From NCBI GenBank assembly GCA_030142905.1, contig JASJOG010000339.1:124001-188000 (forward strand): a DNA stretch of 64,000 nt. The letters run 5' to 3'. How positions within the stretch are numbered: the first letter of the stretch is position 1; every line of letters starts with the position of its first letter. The notes beneath the pieces are model-generated. The model ran no database searches. It was not told the origin of the DNA and saw nothing but the letters and a program-made list of their open reading frames with translations. The translations under genes were made by a program, and so were the position numbers. This DNA is from Heliopora coerulea (lineage: Eukaryota > Cnidaria > Anthozoa > Scleralcyonacea > Helioporidae). Below are positions 44,097 to 54,100 of this stretch, one piece after another.

Positions 44097-44262
44097 TTTT
44101 TTGTTTTTGTTTTGTTTTGTTTTTTTGTTGGGCCTTTTCTTTTTCTTTTTCTTTTTTTGTTTTTTTTTTTTTGTTTGTTTGTTTGTTTTTTTTTGGTTTG
44201 TTTTTTTTTGTTTGTTTTTTTTTGTTTGTTTGTTTTTGTTTGTTTTTTTTCTTTTTTCTTTT
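44097..44262 (+). repeat. T-rich (TTTG)n tract, copy 2
   Basis: About 165 bases of T with regular G, aligned with 40491-40616 but longer. Confidence 0.85.
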
Positions 44263-44574
44263 AACGAAGTAATTTCTCTCACACGAGCAAAGGCAAACGA
44301 ACTCACTTTTTTCTTGTTCGGGAGAAGACAATCGAGTAACTCCTTTCATTCTCCTGTGCATGTCTAGTGACGTAGTGTGATCGTTTTACAGGATCTCGGG
44401 TCCGGGCTCTTGCAAAAGTGCTTGTAACCTTCCCATGACACATAGCGAGGACCTGTTCAGGCAAGGTTGGACCCTGACGTTTAGTATGAACCGTGCTGTG
44501 ATCTAAAACAACGAAGGCTAGGGATGGTGAAGAAAACATCTAAACGTTAGTGGAGATTCTTGTATTACTTGAAG

Positions 44575-44823
44575 ATGAATTCGGATCCACGAGCTGTTCA
44601 AGAAGCTCTTACTGTAGCCAATCCCGATGGTTCAGTTCACGGGAGATTCAATACAACAACTGGGAAGTGGGAAGATCCGAAAGTGAAGCAACCAAAACAG
44701 CGCTTGGCATTTCATCCCAAAACAAAGAAATTGTGTTTGACACCAGAAGATGTTGATAATGTTCTTGCTATTGGTATGGCTCAGGATGGATTTTTTGTAG
44801 ACCTGAAACATTTCAACAGTTGA
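44575..44823 (+). CDS. Uncharacterised 82-aa protein, copy 2
   Basis: Paralogue of the ORF at 40929. The frame, length and both ends are kept (MNSDPRAVQEALTVANPDG at the start, DGFFVDLKHFN at the end) but the last residue is Ser rather than Gly, and nine other positions differ: for example Thr to Ser, Tyr to His, Leu to Thr, Arg to Gln, Asp to His and Pro to Ala. By my count 15 bases differ over 249, falling in 11 codons of which only one is synonymous (CCT to CCC). The frame has no stop or indel in spite of this. Function unknown. Confidence 0.5.
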   Translation: MNSDPRAVQEALTVANPDGSVHGRFNTTTGKWEDPKVKQPKQRLAFHPKTKKLCLTPEDVDNVLAIGMAQDGFFVDLKHFNS

Positions 44824-45594
44824 CATGAAAGAATAACCCTGGTTGGTCGGACCACAAAGATCGTGATTGAACATTTCTAACACCTTAAACATTGTAGCCA
44901 GTCTGAGGCAATATGCACGTACGAACTGCAAATGTTGTGTTTTTTGGAATGAATGAAACGGACATGACTATAGTCCCGCCAAGAACTACCTTTATATATT
45001 CGGCTTACAACACTGTATGCATAACATCTATTCCCGGTCATGTATGAAAAGATATGCTGAACAACGTTTCAAATACTTAAAACGTACATGTGACATTTGT
45101 GCTTCTTTGCTTGGGAAAGGGGAGTTTGCATGTCTAACTAGATTTTCATATTTTGTTGGTTTATATCGCAATTCGTAGAGCTGTAAATCTTTGTTAACCA
45201 ACTAAGGTTCAGCGCCCAACATGTTTGTACGAGAAAGCGAAAGTAACTAACCTTTTCTGGGTATGCATAATGTAGATGCACTTCCTTACATCACACCTCG
45301 GAATTTTAATCTTCAGTTAAAATGCCTATCGAAAATTTACACTGTCTCATGAATTCAACAATTTTGTATGACATCACAGATTTAATTCACGCTTTTATTT
45401 TATATATCTATACAAATTAACAGTAAATACAGATCTTCTCATCAGCGTCTGTGTACTGCAGTCTACATATTCATCCATGTGAACAAATAAAGAGTAACAA
45501 GTGCAAAGTTAATAATTGTATGTTTTTTCTTCATTCTTCTCGTTTATGAAGTCTGAGGTCTGAGGGAATAATCGTTGAATATGCCGTACTCATT

Positions 45595-46131
45595 CTATCG
45601 TTTCATTTCTTTCAAATAATAGTCCATACCGTTTCCGGTTCTCAAATGACCCTCATACGCTTCTAGCCACACACGCCCCTTCATAAACACTTCATATAGA
45701 GAAGATCGGTCAGTCCACTTTTGGTAATGATAGTGACAAATTTTTAAGAACCCATCACGTCGGCCGAGAGTGTGTGTACTGGCACTGACACCCCAGTTAG
45801 GCATTCGACTTGGGGAAGCTGAAACAACCATGTCTGGCACAGAGTTAGGAAAGTCTGCGCCGGAGCCATCTTCCTTGTTGAGGTAAACTCGAAGCCTGTA
45901 CTGTTTTCCATTATTTGTTTTCATGCTAACTTCGACTTTAGTATCTCCCATCGGATCAATCCATGTCACATGTCCTGAGAAAAAATGCTCCAATACAGTC
46001 TTCTCCGCTGCAAGTCTTTTCCTCTGAGACTCCGTCCACCCCATCACAACGTTCAATCTTTCTTCGTCATGTGACTTAATCAGCTTTACCAGCTTCTTCC
46101 CAGAAAATGAAATGTGATTAAAGTGTTTCAT
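45595..46131 (-). CDS. Ubiquitin-conjugating-enzyme-like (E2/UEV fold) protein, copy 2
   Basis: Paralogue of the ORF at 41950-42486 with the same 178-aa length. By eye only six bases differ, giving three changes, Gln17 to Leu, Tyr21 to His and Asp54 to His, all in the N-terminal region; the core from residue 55 on, with His120, Cys132 and Trp139, is identical. Both copies look intact, so both could be expressed. What was said of the fold for copy 1 applies here. Confidence 0.65.
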   Translation of the reverse strand: MKHFNHISFSGKKLVKLIKSHDEERLNVVMGWTESQRKRLAAEKTVLEHFFSGHVTWIDPMGDTKVEVSMKTNNGKQYRLRVYLNKEDGSGADFPNSVPDMVVSASPSRMPNWGVSASTHTLGRRDGFLKICHYHYQKWTDRSSLYEVFMKGRVWLEAYEGHLRTGNGMDYYLKEMKR

Positions 46132-46176
46132 GGAAGAACACCGGAAGAAAGACGTACTTAGAATATCAACCGTACT

Positions 46177-46220
46177 GCATTATGGGACAAACCTTCGGAG
46201 GAACTTTTCACCCATAATGC
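46177..46220. promoter_or_regulatory. Inverted repeat upstream of E2-like ORF, copy 2
   Basis: Same GCATTATGGG / CCCATAATGC pair and spacing as at 42532-42575, with one spacer base changed. Confidence 0.4.
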
Positions 46221-46997
46221 ATTATGCAAACTCAGATAATAAAACAACAACAAAGACCCTAAAATATAAAAATCATAACTAATAAAGGGGAATAAAAGAA
46301 ACGTTTGCTGTGGAATTCAATCTCGAGACGTTTCGCCAAATAGTCGGATGTTATGATTACCCAAACAAGAAGATGTCTTGGAAAATATGTTGAATAATGA
46401 AGGAAATTACGGGCAACCATTTGACTTTTTCGGTGGAGAGCGAGCTAACATTTCTGCTGGCACGGAATGAAGTAAAACGGAAGACTTTAACTTATAAATA
46501 CTAAACGTTTAATAATTGAAACATTTGGGTTTCTTTTTGAGTATTCATGGTTAAATATGACTATTTCGAGTGGAAGTTTAAATTCCTACGAACTGATAAA
46601 ATGTTTGACCCTAAGTAGCCAATGATAAGACTTTATACATTCAATACCAAAATATATTCAGCTAATCAGATATAGCAATAGTTTGGTCTTCATCAGAACT
46701 ATTTTTTCCCGTTAACAAATGGCCCTTGGGTTGGTAGGAAGTTGTGTAAAGAAGCAAAAATTTTTTATCATTCATAGTGCTAATTTTCAAAAGTTTTCTT
46801 GAATTCCTTGAATTTTCTTAAATTTCCTTCAATATTTTTTTCTTCTTGAAATGTCCTTTTTGAGGGAATCAAGGAAATTTCCACTTTCCAACTGAGTTTT
46901 GTGTATTGGGGATCGAGTTTGGAGCATGAGAATCGCGTTTCAGTGTGTATTGAAAATTGAGTTTTGTGAATGGGAATTGAGTGTTGTGTTTTGCACT

Positions 46998-47270
46998 TAT
47001 GGGCCACCACACAACGCAGTGGTTAAAAAATGTAAAAAAGGGCCGGTAGAATTTTCGACCAGGGCCTAATATTACAGTTTGTGCACACCACTTTGTTGAT
47101 AGAAAGTGCGCATTAGCGAAGCTGGTGCCAACACTCTTTATGAACGAGTTCGAGAAGAAAACATCCACGCCGAAGAAGCGGACAAATCTGCAAAAAATCT
47201 CGCATCAGATTACGGTATTTGTTCAAATCTCAATCAAGAATACCATATTAGTGAGACGGATATATGCATG
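46998..47270 (+). pseudogene. Broken THAP-type zinc-finger fragment, copy 2
   Basis: Carries the same RPGPNITVCAHHFVDRK and PTLFMNE segment and the same upstream TAG as copy 1, so the inactivation predates the duplication. The downstream frame closes earlier than in copy 1. Confidence 0.6.
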
Positions 47271-47339
47271 AATTGTGCGACGTGAGGTTAAAAGCATGAA
47301 ACATAGCAGGAAGAAATGACTTTAGGTGTTTAACAAGTA

Positions 47340-47963
47340 TGGATTTGGAGCCACCGCGAAAAATTACGGGGGGAGCAAGATATACTGGGTATTCAAAATG
47401 ACCACCATTTTGGAGCGGAAGTAAAATACTTAATGATGCAACCCAATTGTTTAAAATTGTTTCTTACAAATTCATTGTCTAGAGCGTCTCAGAAGAATCT
47501 ACATACCATTGCTTTAAGAAAAAGTTACATTAATGTTCGAACAACGGGGTTTTATTTGTGCAAGAATTTGGACCGGAAGCGAAAACAATTTAACCGGAAG
47601 TAAGCAAACTTTGTCTTTCTATCCAATAGATCTATTTATTCTGTATTTTTGTTACTTCAGCACTTACACACTCATAGGTACAGGTTTGACAACCAATTTT
47701 CCATGCATCATTGACTCCGTTATAATTCAGCATCCTCAATATGTTTTATAATTTTCTTTCTAAATTTATGAAATGTTATCACGCTTATCAGAGCATGAGC
47801 AGAGGGCAGTGCAGTGTAAATCTGCCTTAACACAGAAACATCTTTCGTGACACTCATTCTTACATCCGTATCTAATGAGTTCGTGGCACGACTTTGTTAC
47901 GTCAGGTCCTCAGGAAGTGCTGTCCAGACTGGCATCCAAGCGGCTTCATCTATGGTCCATCTC
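47340..47963. other. Sequence right of the duplication, no gene seen
   Basis: AT-rich sequence with open frames that lack any recognisable motif. It begins exactly where the tandem unit stops. Confidence 0.4.
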
Positions 47964-48748
47964 CTACTCATGTGGACTCAGCAGTACTGGATTGGGCGTC
48001 AGTGCTTGTCCCCAGCAGTAGCCAGCTTGATAGACAGCGCGTGTCGTGTGGTCCACAAGAGCCGCTCTTGGTGGAACAGAGTCTCGGGCTCTTCCATTCT
48101 GATCAAACAGCGGTTTTCTTGCATCACTAACACTCTTCCTTCCACTCGTTCTGTCGTACAGCGACACCACAAAACGCTCAATATGCTCCATACATAAGTC
48201 GCTGACCACAGAGGGGTTGTCAGCAAGTTTAAGAAATGCATCGGTAACGTCCAGATAAGATTTCCACGCTTCTAGGGCGGTCTTATTCTCTCCACCTGCG
48301 AAACAAGACACTGTCGCAACCGGCAAAGTTATGGAACACTAGAAGTGCTATGGAGAGTTGCGGTCTCAGACTTCTGGATATCTCTCATGAGTTGCGATGT
48401 ATCAGAGATAAGTCCCTGTGCTAAATGGTACCCACAGTTCTAGTTGCTCATGTTCTCTCAGTAGCTGAAAATTGCACTGTACAGTACTAGGACATCAGTG
48501 TCAAGAGTGCGTATGATGTCCTTCTCATAGCCCTGCTGTACTGCGTCTTGAACATGGAACAGCATGTCGGCTTCTTCACGTGTCCAAGGAGCCAAGCTTG
48601 AGGCATCATCACGTAGTAAATTGGACCTTACCTGTTTGCCATAGGTAAGCAAGAAACTTGAAAAGTTTACCCTTGCTTTCGTCAGCACGGAGGAACTATT
48701 TTCAATTATGTGGAAGCTGATTGTTGGGTGCGACTTGCCTCCGGACAT
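47964..48748 (-). pseudogene. Frameshifted fragment of a transposon-type protein common in cnidarian genomes
   Basis: From 48748 downward, a frame includes APWTREEADMLFHVQDAVQQ and IIRTLDTDVLVLYSA, then stops; from about 48326 another frame includes VSCFAGGENKTALEAWK, IERFVVSLYDRTSG, LFDQNGRARDSVPP and YQAGYCWGQAL. The combination EAD..LH..DA..G, IRT.DTDV.VL, SCFAG..KKTAWEAW and ..YQAGY.WGQ is one I know from multi-copy uncharacterised ORFs in corals and fish. The function is not established. The break between the two frames and the early stop show it is a remnant. Confidence 0.6.
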
Positions 48749-50149
48749 CAGGTCATCTGTTACCTCTGGTAGTGGCCTTCAAACTGTTGTGAAATTATTC
48801 ATTCCAGACGATATCAACACATTTAACATGGTGAAGCTTGGATGACAGATGAATGTTCATCATGCTCTATCCTCAGAAAACGATTTCTGAGCCCCAGACC
48901 GAAATCGAGCCCGCAACTTTCTGATGACCGGTGTGACGCTCTAAACATTGAGCTACTGAGAGTCAGATACCGAGCTCAGGTTATATCATCCAAGATATCT
49001 TCAAGCTCCCACGTTTCCAACATGTATCGCATAACGAAGCTGCGCCTTTAAATATGGCAAAAATTATTGCTTTGCGTGACCGAAAAAGGTTTTCTCCGTC
49101 CCTGACTTAATCACGTTTACCACTGCAGCACTGTCGACAATGGATTTTACTTTGCTGGGTAGTACAAGCCTGTAGACATTCCTCAAGGTCAGATTTCTTC
49201 TTGGGTAGACGCATTTTACCGAGATGAGATAAGGCTGGTAGACATCCCTGGCTCTCGTGCTTGAAAAACTAGTCTAAGTCACCATGCCTTGACTGACTGG
49301 ACATGTAGAACCTGGCGAAAAAGAAGCAGTCGTATTTCATGGATGAAAGTTGTTGTGCTGTCTTTCATGATGCTGTCGGTGGGTGTGCCTTGAAAGAACT
49401 GAGTTTGTTTCTCTTTATCGGGTCACACAGTGATCTCTTTCGATGTGCAAGACACTCAGCTATGAAGGTGTTGCACTGCTCCATACCAATGGTCTCTACC
49501 TGCTGTCAACTTGTAACTGCAGTTGGTTCAGCAATTTTTTTGGTATCCGGAACTATAAGATCTTAATATTCCTCCATTAAAGTGTTGCCTAGATCTTAAA
49601 TTGTGGCTACAAGGAATTTGACATCTTTAAAAAATGATGCTTGGAAGCTTCATTGTACTTCATGATGACGTTCCCTGAGATCTTCACCAATTTTTATTGA
49701 GTTATTTACCACTTCCGGTAAAAGAACTACGTACTTCTGGTCAATGCGGAGATAACACAAAACATTCAAAAACGTCATTTATAAAATTACTCGCTTTATT
49801 GTGTTAATAAATCATATCTGTAGATATAAAAATAGCCTTTTTTAAACCCATTTTGAATTAACTTCAAGCATTTTAAACTGGTTGTCATGAGGGCGCATTT
49901 CATTTCCGGTAAAGATGGCGGCAGTCTTAATATCCTCCTCCAACTCGCTTCACCAGCAAAATACGCGATGGCTCCATATCAGACTTTCATCAGTTTGACA
50001 AAACCATCATTTTTACAAAATATAGCGCTTTAAACCCTAAAGTACACAATCCGATCCAAATCCTACACGTATTCGCTCCACTATATCTGACTTTGACTAC
50101 TCCTTGCAGCTGAATCGTCCGACTTTACGCGCTTGACAAATGCATGATG
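48749..50149. other. Unassigned sequence, probably transposon debris
   Basis: No reading frame has recognisable domains. Its place between two element fragments on the minus strand suggests that it is part of the same decayed insertions. CATTTCCGG and CTTCCGG motifs recur at 49711, 49901 and nearby. Confidence 0.35.
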
Positions 50150-50520
50150 AAGCAGCAGCTCGATTTTCACTTCCAGTGCTTATGTACTGACGCTCCAACT
50201 TTCTCCACTTCTCGCGTCCACTAATGTGCGCTTTCCATCAACAAAGTGGCTGGAACAAACTGTAGTATTAGGCCCTGGTTGAAAATTCTTCCGTCCTAAT
50301 GCTTTTCTTCCACTTTGTTGCCAGAGATACATACAACCTTTCGGCCATCAATGCCACATCATTTTAGACACATTCGACCGTTTAACAACCAAATGCGGAT
50401 ATATCTTGTCATTGTTACAATCTCCATCGCAGCAGCGATGATTCTTCCCAAAATTTGTAAAAAAAAACAGAACAATTTGGACAAAAATACGGAGAACTTT
50501 TTGAAGCATAAAACTTTATG
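50150..50520 (-). pseudogene. THAP-type zinc-finger fragment, inverted relative of the duplicated unit
   Basis: Read from 50520 downward, one frame ends with LGRKNFQPGPNTTVCSSHFV and DGKRTLVDARSGESW before a stop. The stretch around 50230-50285 is the inverted, diverged counterpart of 43428-43500 and 47045-47115. Here AAG (Lys) is kept where both duplicated copies have TAG. The N-terminal half is interrupted by a stop, so this copy is broken as well. Confidence 0.55.
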
Positions 50521-50958
50521 ATTTCTTGCCCCGTACGGTCGCGCTCGCCCCAAACTTTTCGCCCCCATTTCAATATGGCGTCAATAAACTTGAAATCTTG
50601 TATTAGAGGACTATACAAGAATTTTGTGTCAAACCACAATGGAGTTGTAGTTTGAAACATAAGTTTTATATCAAACATAACAGGCCCCAACTAAAAATTG
50701 CGCTGGCAATTTTCAATAATGACTTCTGATTACAAATGGGCTGATCATTACAAATTACCATCCTGAAAAGTTCACGTAGTTATATTCGGTTAGTCACTTT
50801 ACTTTCTCTTCTTGAGGCATTGTTTCTAAACTCTCCATATTCTGATGATCGTTTTCGATCGAGGATAGCTCCAGGTTGCGCTGTTCTTTCACCATTGCAA
50901 CAGCAAAGCTGTAAGTACTCGGTCGTGCCTAGACGGTATACCTGAGAAGGAGGATTAT

Positions 50959-50988
50959 GGTTAGGGTTAGGGTTAGGGTTAGGGTTAG
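50959..50988 (+). repeat. Interstitial telomere-type repeat (TTAGGG)
   Basis: GGTTAGGG..GGTTAG repeats for about five uninterrupted units, then decays into AACGTTAACC and CCTAACCCTGATCC. A degenerate CCTAA-rich stretch also lies at 56138-56195. TTAGGG is the cnidarian telomere unit. Confidence 0.85.
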
Positions 50989-51188
50989 AACTAACGTTAA
51001 CCACAATCCTAACCTGTCCTAACCCTGATCCGAATCCTAATCCTCGTTCTCAGCCATGTGTACCTTATAGCCTCGACTGTAAGTGCTCCAGTTTGCTGCC
51101 AGTCGCCCGACACCCTAGGAGGAGGTTAGTACCATAGGGTGATGTTATGGGTCATTAAGGGTGATACGATGTAATAAGCATTGTTAAG

Positions 51189-54100
51189 ATGGCGTCCGTT
51201 GCTAAGCTATTTGAAATATATTTCGTTTTCAATTTGATTTCACCCAATAACGCAGGTTTGTATTTGTTAGATTATTACTGTTTATTTGTTAGTTCCTTAA
51301 ATTGTGATTCGATCAAAAAGATGCGCCTAAACTTGTTGCTAAACGATTAACATGTTGTACTGTATTTGTTGACAAACGATGTACCATTGACATCTCCTTG
51401 TTTACAAATTAACTGGTATTTTTGTGCGTCTGTCTGATCAACAGACAGCGTTAGTTGTCCGACTTATTGTCAGTGAACTGTGCTGTTTCTCACGGCTTTA
51501 ATTGTCAATGAACAGATCAAAGATCATCTAGAGCGCTAGCCCTCAAGGTCTGAGTGAATGGTATCTATTTGGTCGTTAGCGGCAGGCTCCGTTGCCATGT
51601 TCTTCGAGATTGCTTTTCGAGTCCGGCGCTATATGCGCTATAAGTTGTACGACTGAATGATTATTAGTCCACGCCAGCTTTATATCCGCCATCAAATTTT
51701 GAATTATTTTACTTCAGATATTTGTACGAGTTCAACAATATTTATTCAAAAGGAACACTGATAGTTGCCCAGTTGTATATTATAAAGCTCTTAACTCTTT
51801 TCGGTCCGTATCCGACTTTTTGATTTCACTCTGGCTAAAACCAGTTGATTTTACTCATCAAGAGGAGACATCTTAGACTGGGAAGTGTTGTAAGACTTGC
51901 AGTCTAAGCGCTGAATTAGTTAAAATATTATACTTGTGGCAAAATGAGTCACAGTTATGTAGTTTAATAGCATATCAATAAAAAGGATGTCATGAGCAAG
52001 ACTAGCAAGTAATATAGGTTTAAAGAAAGCGCTGCAGGATAATGACATAGCTTAATGGGACATGCCTCAAGGGTTATACAGGAGGATGACCACTCCAGTA
52101 GTTCCAAGACCATTCTCCATAAATGGTCCAATACAATAAGAAAATATTTTTGAGGAAGGGGCAAGTTTAGAGCATCCTTTGCAATCATCCTAATGTAGAA
52201 CTATTGGGGGTTTTTTCCCCATCAAAGACAAGACCTTGGCTATGCAACTGAAGCAGGGCATTATATTAATAGTACTTGAATCAATGAACTATTGTCAGGA
52301 AACTATAGGTATTGCAATAACTGCATGTTACTGAAAACAACACTCAGCTATACCAAACTCTGCCACAAAATTGGAAAGCTTATGACATAACTGGCTACAA
52401 GACCTTGAAGAAATGATTTGGTTTATTTAAATAAAAAAGTCCTGCTCTGACAAGCCAAAATGTTTTATTAAAGTCTTGCAAGCAACCACAAGTATGCAAG
52501 CTTGTTAACAATTGTGTATAAGTTTGGTATATTCAAGCAACAGATGAAATTTTATGATCCTAAAGTGATCCATGAAGGTGTGCAGTAATCTTAAATAATA
52601 TTTATCTAGTAAGACCTTGAGATGTGGATGGTCATAACTAGTTTACAGTACTGGTATATTCTCTTTAAGGAACCCATCTGCCTCCTATTGATCCAAAGTT
52701 GGTTGACATCTCTGACCACCGGGAAAGAAGAGGGTTTATTTATGAAGACAAACATGTCAAAGAAGTTATCGTGGAGAAAGGATTGGACCATCTGCACCTT
52801 GTATGTGAAATTGAGCCAGCATTGCCCCTCACCGAAGAGCATTTTAGACTGAGAAATGATTTGGTCAAATTTGAGAAACTTTATCCTGAGCATTATGTAG
52901 TTCCTGGAAAGCGTTATTGGTCAGACAATCAGCAAAAGACAGCTGTGGCCATGGATACTGGCAGTGTTGGCTTATTTGGAACCTACTCATGCACCTATGG
53001 AAATGTTAAACAAACTGTAGAAGTATTAGGTAAGCACATGTTATGTGCAGATTTAAATTAGGATTTTTTTTTGAGTTTGACCACCAGACAAACAACTGAG
53101 TTGCTCGTGATATTCCAGTCATCTATATTATAGAATTTAAATCTGCATTCATCATGATTGTCGCATCACTGAGAGTTTTCAATCAATTATAATTGATTAT
53201 ATAGATTCTATATAATCAATTATAATTGATTGAAAACTCTCAGTGATGCGACAATCATGATGAATGCATAATCGATTATTGGAAAAAAAGGGAATTACTT
53301 TGGGTATGAAGCAGATTTATCCGATAATCGCTAATCGATCAGTTGGGAACGTGGGACAGTACGATTAATTCCGATGATCAATTATGAAATACATAACTGA
53401 TTCCCAACACAATGAGTTGCCCAGTCTAACAGATATTGATAACTTCACAATTAACCTACACTGCCGAAGTCAACTGAAAAATATTGACTCGAGATTAAAA
53501 TGAAGCATTGCGATAAAAACGACAGCCATGGGAAGGTTTTAAGTTAATAATTCAAATGTTGTACGGCGAAAAAAGCAATTTACTGATCGCCATTGCTTGT
53601 CAGAAATGACCTCCTCTCAAACTTTAAATTCATCAGATCGTCCGGAGGCTAAGGGTGACTTTGACGCAACCTCTACGCGTCCGGCCATTTTCCAGGTCGT
53701 CGAAAGGATACAATGCTTGCTTACTTTGGTTTAATTTTTCGTGTCGTTTTCTCAAATTCTCGTACACTCGCGCGCGCGAACAGTGCAAAAAAGTGAACAA
53801 ATATTGGTACACGCGGGCTAGATACGTGTAGCAAATAAATAAAGGTACGTTCATTTAGGCAAGAACACCCTACGCGATTCAGCCGTTGAACAAATTACAA
53901 AAACACAATTTCAACGGTACAACCCAAATTTCGTAGACGATAAAACTGCTTCGATTAGCCGATGGAAAAATCGTTGTAAACGATCGGTATGGCAGGGCAA
54001 ACCATCAAAACAAATGTGTGGTGTCGTTAAGCAGGGCGGTTGACGGACTTTAACATGAAAATTAAGACATGGTAGACGGCGAAGGAATTTTAACCACCAT

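Larger units (their letters stand above)
43721..47339 (+). repeat. Direct tandem duplication, copy 2 (3.6 kb)
   Basis: Second copy of 40116-43717, offset 3605 at its start. After 47339 the sequence departs from the unit (GTATGGATTTGG against GTAGAATTGTTT). Gene content and order are the same. Confidence 0.95.
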
